Source of the DNA: Nemertoderma westbladi
Taxonomy: Eukaryota; Xenacoelomorpha; Nemertodermatida; Nemertodermatidae
DNA: 41,236 nt
Direction of reading: 5' to 3'
Assembly: GCA_032718475.1 (NCBI GenBank)
Contig: JAUCBJ010004264.1
Coordinates: 1-41,236, forward strand
How positions within the stretch are numbered: position 1 is the first letter of the stretch; every line of letters begins with the position of its first letter. The notes beneath the pieces were generated by a model. The model had not been told where the DNA came from. It was given only the letters and a program-made list of their open reading frames with translations, and made no database searches. Below, piece after piece: positions 20,631 through 29,713 of the stretch. A program made the position numbers and the translations under genes.

Positions 20631-21491
20631 CTATAATACTAAGTCACCGTAAGTAAGGGTACGTACAATTTCTTTGTATGTCTCAATTCCAAAATAACCG
20701 TCATCTTGAAGTGGGTTAAAGTTCTGTAACATCTGTAACAACTCATTGTTCGGCTGAAAGTTTATTTCAGGTACCACTATACCGTTGTTGCCATCCAGAA
20801 CTCCAGTACCGGTAGTTTCGTTTATCACGGGATTGCCGTCTATTCCATAATGCTCTATCTCATGCGATGGAAGCTCTTCGTCGTTTAATCGATTGACGAT
20901 ACAACTCTCGGTCCAAAGCTGTATTGGGGATTTGTTACGTTCGGTACTAAGACCGTGATTGTTTAATTCACCAAGTAACTGACATAGAGATTGGTTAATA
21001 CGTGGTTCGAAAACAAAGTGTAAGATAAACATATTCATTTCGTTATGAATGTCTAAGGCATTATCTTCCTCTAAATGAATGAAGATGGCCTTATAGAACC
21101 TCATAACTGTACGATTTACGTCTGACCATAGACGCTCAATGCGCTGGTTATGGACGCTTTTACCTCCAATATAGCTTCCCCTATTTAACCCTCGATTAAC
21201 TAACATATACCTGGCCAAGTCAAAGTTTTCTATTCCCAAATCTCCTCTTACACGACTAGGCAAGCCATAGTTATCTACCGCAGAGAGGAAGTTTTGTAAA
21301 GCAGTTTGCGATCGATTATTATCGGCGCACATCAGAGCCACAATAGTTCGTTCGCTAACATCCAAAATGCGTGCCGTATCTCTTCGAGAGAATCCAATAT
21401 TCTGTAAATAGTGCAACTGCCTCTCCGTAATTTCGTAACGAGGCCTCCCACCGCTGATACCTCCAACCAGTTCTACATTGGCATCAGCCAT
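20631..21491 (-). CDS. IS3EU-like (integrase-core) transposase, internally shortened
   Basis: 286 aa from the ATG at 21491, which opens [11 protein letters not shown]; the frame stays open upstream to 21545. An HTH-like start ([20 protein letters not shown], then [10 protein letters not shown]) binds DNA in relatives. The core follows: [14 protein letters not shown], then [15 protein letters not shown] with the second catalytic Asp, then [13 protein letters not shown] with the catalytic Glu. Next come FEPRINQSL and a KSPIQLW motif. In full-length relatives as I know them, roughly 100 residues, including the first Asp in a WHIDGNHK-like motif, lie between the HTH and the NNR motif. Here ERTI runs straight into VALMCADNN in one frame, so that block seems deleted. 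It would bind ends but probably not cut. It converges with the HECT-like gene. Confidence 0.85.
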   Translation of the reverse strand: MADANVELVGGISGGRPRYEITERQLHYLQNIGFSRRDTARILDVSERTIVALMCADNNRSQTALQNFLSAVDNYGLPSRVRGDLGIENFDLARYMLVNRGLNRGSYIGGKSVHNQRIERLWSDVNRTVMRFYKAIFIHLEEDNALDIHNEMNMFILHFVFEPRINQSLCQLLGELNNHGLSTERNKSPIQLWTESCIVNRLNDEELPSHEIEHYGIDGNPVINETTGTGVLDGNNGIVVPEINFQPNNELLQMLQNFNPLQDDGYFGIETYKEIVRTLTYGDLVL

Positions 21492-21602
21492 ACAGCCATA
21501 GGCATAGCTGCACACATGTAGGATAGTGAAGTGAAACGGTAGCAATAGGATGCAGGCTTATGTACTGTACTGCTGTAAATACTGTAATTATTCCAAATAC
21601 AA

Positions 21603-21887
21603 TGCCATTTTAAATTTCCCGCCGTTTCATATTTTAATACTTTCTCGGCCGAGAAAAACTCGGCCGAGAAAAACTCGGCCGAGAAAAACTCGGCCGAGAA
21701 AAACTCGGCCGAGAATCTCGGCCGAGAAAAACTCGGCAGAGAAAACTCGGCCGAGATCTCGGCCGAGAAAAACTCGGCCGAGAATCTCGGCCGAGAATTT
21801 AGATACATCTTAAGTATAATATTTTTTATTGACACATCTTGAGTATAATATTTATTCAGATAGTTTTGGCGTAAACGGCGCTTCATA
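21603..21887 (-). repeat. Right terminal inverted repeat with expanded palindrome array
   Basis: The outer 92 bases equal the left end. The array holds ten perfect CTCGGCCGAG palindromes and one CTCGGCAGAG variant. The innermost five are spaced exactly 15 bases (21644, 21659, 21674, 21689, 21704). Confidence 0.93.
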
Positions 21888-21893
21888 CCTACT

Positions 21894-22109
21894 GTATAAA
21901 AAATATTGGGGTATGAGTCTATATTATCAGTACATAATTCCACTTCTTATGTCTTACACTGAGTCCTATTGCTATTCACTCAGACTTACCAATGACTTTG
22001 AATAGTAGCGATTATTACACTGGGGATCACTTCTGATCAATGAGACCTGCACTCCAAGCAGGAGTAGATTTACATTAAAAATTATTTTCAAAATTTTTCA
22101 TGTAATCGT
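21894..22109. other. Noncoding flank right of the IS3EU-like element
   Basis: Nothing recognised beyond the target duplication CCTACT at 21888-21893. Confidence 0.5.
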
Positions 22110-22395
22110 CCTTGACATATCACGTAATTGTAACTTAGAGTTACTTAGATATGTTTTAGATAGTTGGGATGATGTTCCTTTGGACTGTGTAAGAGTAGTT
22201 GGTAAATTCGCGTAAGGCAACGAAAACTTCTTGGAAAAAATTAAGCAACAGCCAAATCTAATATCACGATCATTCCAAGCTAGAGATGAAATGGAGAATC
22301 ACACTGGTGTGTGGATTCATGTCTCTAAGCGGATATCCAAAGCTCTGGATAATGAGGTGCAAGAGAGTATAGATATTTTAACATTGACAACATGA
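22110..22395 (+). pseudogene. Orphan coding fragment of unknown family
   Basis: A plus-strand frame reads protein-like for about 95 codons with one internal TAA near 22214-22216 (after VRVVGKFA) and ends in TGA at about 22393. It includes LELLRYVLDSWDDVPLDC and HVSKRISKALDNEVQESI. I do not recognise it. It could be an old transposon or host exon. Confidence 0.25.
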
Positions 22396-22737
22396 TAACA
22401 CTGACATTTAGTTTTCTTTCATTTCCTTTTATCTCAAATATCTATATATATATATATATATGTACGTTCGGCCTAAAGGGCCATAGATATGTATCTTTGA
22501 AATGAAGGGTATTATGTACCTATACAACACAGATTGGAAGTAAAAAGGGCCATTAGTATATCTACATATCTTGTGTATATATGTTCCTACATATACCATT
22601 TTAATATACATACATAAAGATGAAAAAACGAGCGAAAGGGCCAACTTGTATATCTATATAGTGAGATATGTATGTAGGTATAGTGTACCTATATACCTCA
22701 ATGGCCCTATCTTATTTCTCTTCATTCTTATAATTAT

Positions 22738-24090
22738 GGAACTCATTGTATTTCATTTTGGCTCTTTTTCAGCTCAGTTTATTTGTAAGATCAATTTGGA
22801 TGCAAATGGGCCACTGTAAAAGATGTATATTTGTGGCCCTAATGTAAATCATCTCATTCTTTATGATAGTAAAGGTGGCCCTTTTCCCGTTCATATAATT
22901 TAATAAATCAATTTAGAAACAAATGGGCCAGACAACCTTTTTTTCAAAAAATGACATGATTAGTAACATGAATTGTAAGACTTGCAATGTAATTACCACA
23001 GTTAACCTAAAACTAAAATAATGTAGATTTTAATAAACATTATTTTTGTTTGAACATATTTTATGAATGGTTGATATATCTTCTTGAAATTTGGTAAGAG
23101 TGACCTACACCTACAAGCATTGCTTATTTAGAAATTCTAAATTCAGACAGACTTTAAAGTTCCCCTGTCTGCCGCTAGGGGGGCAAATTGACAGAATCGT
23201 AGAAGTAGCTGTGTAATTATAGAACCAACCATCAGATTCCATCTGAAATTTGGTAGGAGTGAACAAGGAGCATTGCATAATTATAAATTATATGCCTAGA
23301 CGGACTTTTATATTTCTTATGTTCGTTATTCGTTACTAAGTTCTAGCTCTAAAGAGCCTTATCCATAAATATCTCCATGCGCTACAGTATGGCCCTAATG
23401 CTGTTAAGCTCATTGTATTTCATTCTGGCCCTTTTTCAGCTCAGTTTATTGGTAAGATCAATTTGGATGCAAATGGGCCACTGTAAAATATGTATATTTG
23501 TGGCCCTAATGTAAATCATCTCATTCTTTATGATAGTAAAGGTGACCCTTTTCCAGTTCATTTATATAATAAATCAATTTTGAAACAAATGGGCCAGTGA
23601 AACTTTATCAAAAATTGACATGAATAATAACATGATTTTTAAGACTTGCAATGTAATTACCACAGTTAAGTAAACTAAAATAATAAATTATAATAAGCAT
23701 TATTTTTGTTTGAACATATTTTATGTATGGTTGATATATCTTCTTGAAATTTGGTGAGAGTGACATACACCAACAAGCATTGCTTATTTGAAAATTCTAA
23801 ATACAGACACAGACTTTAAAGTTCCACTGTCTGTCGCTAGGAGGGCGAATTGACAGAAACGTAGAAGTAGCTGTGTAATTATAGAACCAACCATCAGAGC
23901 ATTGCATAATTATAAATTCTATGCCTGGACGGACTTTTATAGTTCTTATGTTCGTTATTCGTTACTAAGTTCTAGCTCTAAAGAGCCTTGTCCATAAATG
24001 TCTCCATGGCGCTACAGTATGGCCCTAATGCTGTTAAGCTCATTGTATTTCATTCTGGCCCTTTTTCAGCTCAGTTTAGTTGTAAATTGG
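22738..24090 (+). repeat. Tandem duplication, units of about 630-667 bp
   Basis: The anchor CTCATTGTATTTCATT occurs at 22742, 23409 and 24039. Long similar stretches follow the first two, and the third copy is cut short. Unit ends carry GCTACAGTATGGCCCTAATG. Confidence 0.85.
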
Positions 24091-24702
24091 TGAATTGGTG
24101 CTACAAAATAATTATTTATTACATGGGAAAAAAGTATAACTTTTTTTCATTATTCTCAAGGCATTTTATTTACCGAGCGCCAGCGAGGTTAATAAAGGGT
24201 CGAGAGAATATTGAAAAAAAAATGTTCTACGTCTTTTTCCCCATGTAATACGTAATTGTATTCTTAAACAGGTACTTGCTTAATTCGTTAATAAAATTAA
24301 TATAGAGCGATATAGTGTTACAAAATAAAATTAACTGTAGTATTTTACTATATTGCTTCCATAGTTACTGCGATTCAAATTATTGTACTCTTCAACTCCC
24401 TGATGCTGCCTTATTCAATGTTAAAATGATTTTGTGTTCTCGAATATTTTGTGGAAATATTTCACTGTTAGGTAGCTATTTGTATATGTATATTTGTATA
24501 TCCATTTATATCCATGTAGTCCATTTTATACATTTTGGTAAGTGGCCCGAAAATTGTGTTTTCATCTAGTAATAAAATGAAGGTGCATAACTTTTTAAAG
24601 GAACCGTATACACAAAGGGCCATCCAAGCCCGTTTGCGGTTTCGGGCTAAAGGGCCAAAAAGGGGCTAAAGGGCCACTTTTTAATACCCCCCAAGTCGCA
24701 AT

Positions 24703-24733
24703 AGGGCCACTTTTGATATACAAAAGTGGCCCT
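24703..24733. repeat. Perfect 13-bp hairpin in the GGGCCA element
   Basis: AGGGCCACTTTTG, a 5-base loop, then its exact complement. It sits just inside the element's right end. Confidence 0.85.
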
Positions 24734-24768
24734 TCAGCCCGAACGTATATCTATATATATATATATAT

Positions 24769-26993
24769 AAATACAGTGGGGCTCTGGCTACTGTAACCTG
24801 CTGTTTTCCCATTGGTAATGGAATTATTAAATAATGTAATTTATTCAGGCTCAATGAACATTTAATTAATGATGCTCAAAATTACATGATGGTCATCACA
24901 TAGTTTGTTATCGTCATGCTTTTTAACTTATTTGTGGTAGGGTAGCTAATCTTGAATCTGTTGTCATTTCATTATGAACAGCCTGTACTGTGGTACTAGT
25001 TCTGTTGGCTTTATGTGTGTTGGAAATTTGTAATCTTCACAAGGGTATTTATTACTGGTTTCACTACAAATTTGTTTTGATTTACACTACCTGCACTTGT
25101 ATACCGGTATATGTCTGTAGTAAATGGGCCACTCTACAAACTTACTACAGTTTACTATGCAAGAAGTTCAAACCTGCTTCAAGCTCAGCTAAAGCCGTAT
25201 GCGACCCAAAGGCTCCTCTTCCGACAGCTGCTACCCGAAGTTGTATGGGCGCTACTCCTATCCCAAGTTTTCCTCCCAGTAATTCAACTGGTCCTTATAA
25301 TACCTGCTTAGACAGCAGCAATCTGAACTCATAATGGCTGCTTTTTTGGAAGGCCTGTCATTGGTGTTTCGGTTGGTGTGCAATGTGCGTAAGTGATAGA
25401 TGTACAAGAGCGTGCGTGTAGTGTGTACGTTATAGACCTGCTATATGTACTACTATATCAAAGCTACTACTATTATTTCAAATATGACTTGCTTTGTAAC
25501 TCTTCACATTCCAATATTTAAAATTAGTTAAGGGGGGTACACAATATATTTAGAGACAACATATATATATATTATTCATATATTCTATTTATTATTTTTA
25601 TAATTATTATTTAATTTAATAAATAATTAATTATATTCTACAAAACTTTTACTCGTTTTGACGTTTTAAAAAACTCAATGGCCCAAAAATTACCAAATAT
25701 ATACTTTTTATTATATTCGCTAGTAGTATATGGGCCATGGTTAAATTATCCAATAATCAATTCCATGGTCATACTTTAATTTATAATTTGATTTATATAC
25801 ATATCTATAACTATATAACTATAAAATTGTGGTAGCAAAGGAGCCACATTGTAGCCTCTGGGCCATAGTGAATATATTCTTAGTCCCATTTAGGCCTTCT
25901 TAGTAGCATAAAGGCCATGTAAATAATATATGTAGCCCCATGGCCAATTTGCAGCAATTAGGCCACCAAAATTCAAAATGGCCTTTGATACAATAGGCCA
26001 CTGGTAGCGAATAGGCCTGAAAAATATATTTCTTGAATGCGAATGGGCCACTGGAGTTATACACATATGACCCGCATGATACAAGGAATATCTATATAAA
26101 TATATATAGTATATACAAAAAATTAAAAATAAAGTAATTAATAGGAACGCATTTTAAACAACCATGTTCAGCATGATCCGGTCTCTTAAATATAATTTTG
26201 AGTTGAACGAATTATGTTTTTGACAGACCAATATCAAGCAAGTAAAATTAATTGGAAACAGAGAAACAACATGTTCCTATCTGTTCAATCGTAAGTAGTC
26301 ATCATTTTATTTAAGCAGGGACACAAAGCGCAACCCTGTTTAAATACTGTACGTAAAATTATCACATTGGTTACATTTTTGCATATGTGTTTCGCCGGAA
26401 TTTGGCTCATCAGCTACACTAACCCGTGCAGGACACATGTTAATCCAACTAACTACCTAACTAACTACCAACTTACTACTAACTAACTACTAAAATTATG
26501 CAAAACTAGGCGTTTTTGAACTAAAATGCCTGTTATAATTCGTTGGCTTAATTCTTCTGACCCAAAGGATAGCTGTAAAGGAATTGCTGATCAATCATGG
26601 CCTAACTTATTGGAACTGTTAGCGATGATGCTATTTGTAAGTATGGAAGTACAGTCGTAAATTATGGCATGTCCTCATTGTTTTTAGAGTAACAACCCCT
26701 AAATCAACCAGAAAGATAATAATATTTAACAATATCGATAGTGAGGCAGATACATTAATGAAGCTGAAAATTCTGGAGAACATCATGAAAATGGAAATAC
26801 AACAGAAGTCCGCCAGAATTTGTTTACTAGGCCTACTACCAGTTCCCCCAATCAATCTAGATCAACAAACTTGGGACCCGGGGTTGGGTGTACTAGTATT
26901 TCGGATGAATGCAGTCAACCAACTAAATGTAACTACGGCTGAGTCATCCGGACCGCGTAAGGACTGTTAAATGCAGCAATCAGCAATCCAGAA
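24769..26993. other. Noncoding stretch, partly GGCC-studded
   Basis: AT-rich. A short open piece at 25150-25332 (Ser/Pro-rich, KFKPASSSAKAV...) after a possible acceptor could be an exon, but has no support. From 25680 to 26060 GGCC occurs every 20-40 bases, as in the neighbouring element. No gene recognised. Confidence 0.45.
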
Positions 26994-27110
26994 ATCAGCA
27001 GAGTCAACTGGTCGAATGTCCCATGAATCAGCAGATTCAATTGGTTGAATGTCACAGAAGTCAGCAGAGTCAATTGGTTGAATGTTTCTTAAGTCAGCTG
27101 AGTCAAGTTA
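26994..27110. repeat. 33-bp tandem repeat, 3.5 copies
   Basis: TCAGCAGAGTCAA-type units start at 26994, 27027, 27060 and 27093, exactly 33 bases apart. They directly follow, in minus orientation, the stop codon of the LINE remnant, so they may be its 3' UTR. The plus strand stays open through the array in one frame (QLVEC repeats). Confidence 0.85.
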
Positions 27111-27775
27111 ATGATAGACATGTAAGCAGGGAGAGTTATATTAATGGATGTCCGCTTATTAATATCTACATCTAGCGTGTTCCAGACAATGACACCATTA
27201 TATTTTAACGATTTCTGTCCTTGTAGTAGTCGGGTGCGTGGTACGTAGTAGTATTTTCTTGTTGTTGATCGTGTGTTGTAAGTATGTACAGTGGATGTTT
27301 GTTGAAACAACGACGTGATAAAATTTTGTTTTTTGTTATTGTGGATTTCCCACATTAGTTTAGCTGTTTCAAGAAAATGCAGTTGTTCAAACGGTAGTAT
27401 ATCAAATTGTTTGTAAAGTGGTGATGCGTGTTCCCGGTAGTGACTGAAGGTGATAGCTCTGACTAGTTTATTTATTTTAATTTTAATAGGTTTCGTATGT
27501 GTAGATTGAGCGTTACCCCAGATCACTATACCGTAATTAATGTAAGGTTGTATCAGTGAACAGTAAAGTAATTTTAATATAGGTAGTGGTAGAGTGTGTC
27601 GGCCAAAAATATACCAGCCGATTTTGAGATTTTCTTCAAAACATAGGCGGATAGGCACAGCATAGGCACAATGATTTTTCCAAGATAACTTTCTGTCTAT
27701 CCAAATTCCTAAAATTGTTGTTTCATTTACATTTTTTATTGGTTGATTACGTATTTTTATGTTATGTTATTGTGT
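27089..27775 (-). pseudogene. LINE reverse-transcriptase C-terminal fragment
   Basis: A minus-strand frame open from about 27775 to the stop at 27089. It starts with TTILGIWIDRKLSWKNH, then LLYCSLIQPYINYGIVIWGN, then SHYREHASPLY, then YNTRSTTRKYYYVPRTR. These are the usual landmarks after the catalytic part of CR1/L2-like LINE reverse transcriptases. The YADD-type catalytic box is not included, so this is a 5'-truncated copy. An ATG at 27658 is internal and not a real start. The intact C-terminus and clean stop suggest a moderately young insertion. Confidence 0.85.
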
Positions 27776-28181
27776 TTTGTTTCTTTTTTATTTGTATAAT
27801 TAATGTCTAATTAATAATTGCTAAGTAGTAAGAATGCAATTAACATCATTATCATATGAAAGTTAATTGTATTTAGTGTTATAATTTTACAACAAACAAA
27901 CACCTCAATTAAAATTATGAAACGTACGCAATCCGCAGACAAAAAAGTTAAGGTGAGAAAGTCAAATTTAACGTTATACTTTAACAGGGTAACAGACGTT
28001 TCGGTCTAAGACGTTTTGGCCTAGGAAGTTTCGGCCCAATGAGTTAAATAGAAGATTTGCTTATCGGACGTTTTGGCCCAAAGATTCCCTTTACTCCCTT
28101 GAATAAGTCAAATATAAAGTTTAGTCTACACAATGTAATATGTAGAAGATTATATGCAAATAAATTTAATACATTTAACTG
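27776..28181. other. Noncoding stretch with a GACGTTTTGGCC motif cluster
   Basis: Short related motifs (ACGTTTCGG or ACGTTTTGGCC) recur at about 27996, 28011, 28027 and 28069. Nothing else recognised. Confidence 0.5.
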
Positions 28182-28576
28182 TTAACCCTATTAGTACCGG
28201 GCTATAAAATGTTGTACAAATACCGGGGGGGGGGGGGGGTCATATTGAACCCCCCCTCTAAAATCTACAAATATTAACGAAAACGTCTGATTTTTTGTTT
28301 GTACGTAGATATCACTTGTCTGGATCCGACCGAAAAAAAAATTTTCGAAAAAATGTACTGGGGTGGTTATATTGCAGCACCAAAATTACAAGTAGTGCAC
28401 AATTTTCACAAAATTTGAAAGTTACATTATCGGCTAATTATTTTTCAATACAGGTTTTCTGGGGTGCAAAATACATTGGAAAATATTTAAAAATGATATG
28501 ATTACTATTAATGGCTGTTTAGTCCTCTCTGCGTAGGAAAAAAAATGAAAAAAACAAGTAACCAGCACTTTTCAGT
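28182..28576 (+). repeat. Dispersed TTAACCCT-started repeat, copy 1
   Basis: Nearly the same sequence recurs in the same direction at 40797-41236. It starts TTAACCCTATTAGTACCGGG, which resembles piggyBac-type ends beside a TTAA target. It holds a 15-base G run (28225-28239) and continues into the satellite at 28700-29500. No matching inverted right end was found. Confidence 0.75.
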
Positions 28577-28699
28577 TAGAATATAAAATTTTTAATTCAC
28601 TTATACGATGCTATAAATTCACATTTTCAGGTTTTCGAGGGCGCTGATTCTAATGGAATACATTTATAATATGCCAGATCATTGCTACTTGTATTTTTC

Positions 28700-29505
28700 G
28701 GCGTAATTTGGCAAATTTTGGTGCTAGCACCAAATTTCGTACCCATCACCAAAAAGTACAAGTTTGCGATGTCCAGTGCTGTTTTTATTGATTCCATCTG
28801 ATTCAGGACCCTCATAAACCCGTATAACGCAAGAAACAAGGTGATACTATCTACTTATCAATTTGCATATTTTCCAAAATTTGGTGCTGGCACAACAATT
28901 TTCACCCACCGGCGAAAAATACAAGTTTGAGAACTCTTATGAAATTTTTAATGATTCCATTGAATTCAGAACCATCACAAACCCGTATAACGCAAGAAAC
29001 AAGGTGACACAATCAATTGATATATTTGATGGTTTTCAAAATTTGGTGCTAGCAACACATTTTGCACCCACATCCGAAAAATACAAGTTTGAGATGTCTA
29101 GTTCGATAATTATATTTTCCATTGAATTCAGAACAGCCATAAACCTCTAAAACGCAAGAAATAAATTGTCACAAGCAATTTTATCTATTGAATGGATTTT
29201 CAAAATTTCGTGCTAGCACCAAAATTTGTACACAGCACCGAAAAATACAAGTTTGATACGCTTGGTGCAACTCGTATATATTTCATCGAATCCAGAAACC
29301 CAAAAAACCCCAATTGCGTAAAAAACAAGTTTCAAACGATCAATTTACAAAATTGACTTATTTCAAAATTTGGTGCTGGCACCAAAATTTGGCACCCACC
29401 GAAAAAAACAAGTTTGGAATTTCTAAATCAATTTATATGAATTCCATCAAATTTCTAACACCAAAAAACCGGTGTAAATCAAAAATAGAGATGTTACAAT
29501 TAATA
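28700..29505 (+). repeat. Satellite array, about 163-bp monomers, five copies
   Basis: AAAATTTGGTGCTAGCACC-type anchors put GGTGCT (or CGTGCT) at 28720, 28883, 29045, 29209 and 29372, spacing 162-164. Each monomer also has ACAAGTTTG and CGCAAGAAAC blocks. Copies are diverged, so the array is old. Confidence 0.9.
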
Positions 29506-29713
29506 TTTAACCCTTTGAGGACCACAATGTTCCAGAAGTGCCACATTTGATTCAAGTGAATATTTGGGGGTCAAGGCCGATATAAAAACATAAAAACAAA
29601 AGGACATTGAAAAATTTCAATGCTTTCATAGAAATCTGAGCCGGGATCCCGGAGTCCCTATGGTCTTTAGGTGAACCTGGGCATTTTTCGCGAATTCCTT
29701 TTCAGAATATGTT
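29506..29713. other. Spacer with a second TTAACCCT motif
   Basis: TTAACCCTTTGAGGACC at 29507-29523 resembles the start of the 28182 repeat. It may mark another piggyBac-type end. Confidence 0.4.

Larger units (their letters stand above)
16789..21887. mobile_element. IS3EU-like DNA transposon carrying a HECT-like gene
   Basis: A 5099-bp element. The outermost 92 bases (16789-16880) are exactly repeated in inverse at 21796-21887. The flanks carry a perfect 6-bp target duplication CCTACT (16783-16788 and 21888-21893). Inside the ends lie arrays of the palindrome CTCGGCCGAG, and similarity resumes beyond them around GCGGGAAATTTAAAATG. The element has a minus-strand integrase-fold transposase (20631-21491) and a plus-strand HECT-like gene (17609-19816) converging on a G-rich spacer. 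The transposase type points to the IS3EU superfamily, which from memory makes 6-bp duplications. The intact ends and target site imply a recent jump. The transposase seems to lack its first catalytic Asp, so movement in trans is likely. Confidence 0.93.
22443..24768. mobile_element. Noncoding GGGCCA-rich element with TA-repeat inverted ends
   Basis: The left end (22443-22483) is a (TA)n run followed by TGTACGTTCGGCCTAAAGGG and CCA. The right end (24727-24768) is its inverse with three mismatches in 23 bases before the (TA)n. The inside is AT-rich, lacks convincing ORFs, and is studded with GGGCCA/TGGCCC. It contains tandem duplications and, near its right end, a strong hairpin. It looks like a non-autonomous DNA element of unknown superfamily. 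No target duplication can be read through the TA runs. Confidence 0.6.

Noticed and set aside
24990-25334. 114-codon plus frame as a host exon
   Set aside because: Only the last third looks protein-like and no family or flanking exon could be recognised.
28700-29505. CRISPR-like regular repeat
   Set aside because: Spacing is about 163 bp with whole-monomer similarity and no unique spacers; it is a eukaryotic satellite.
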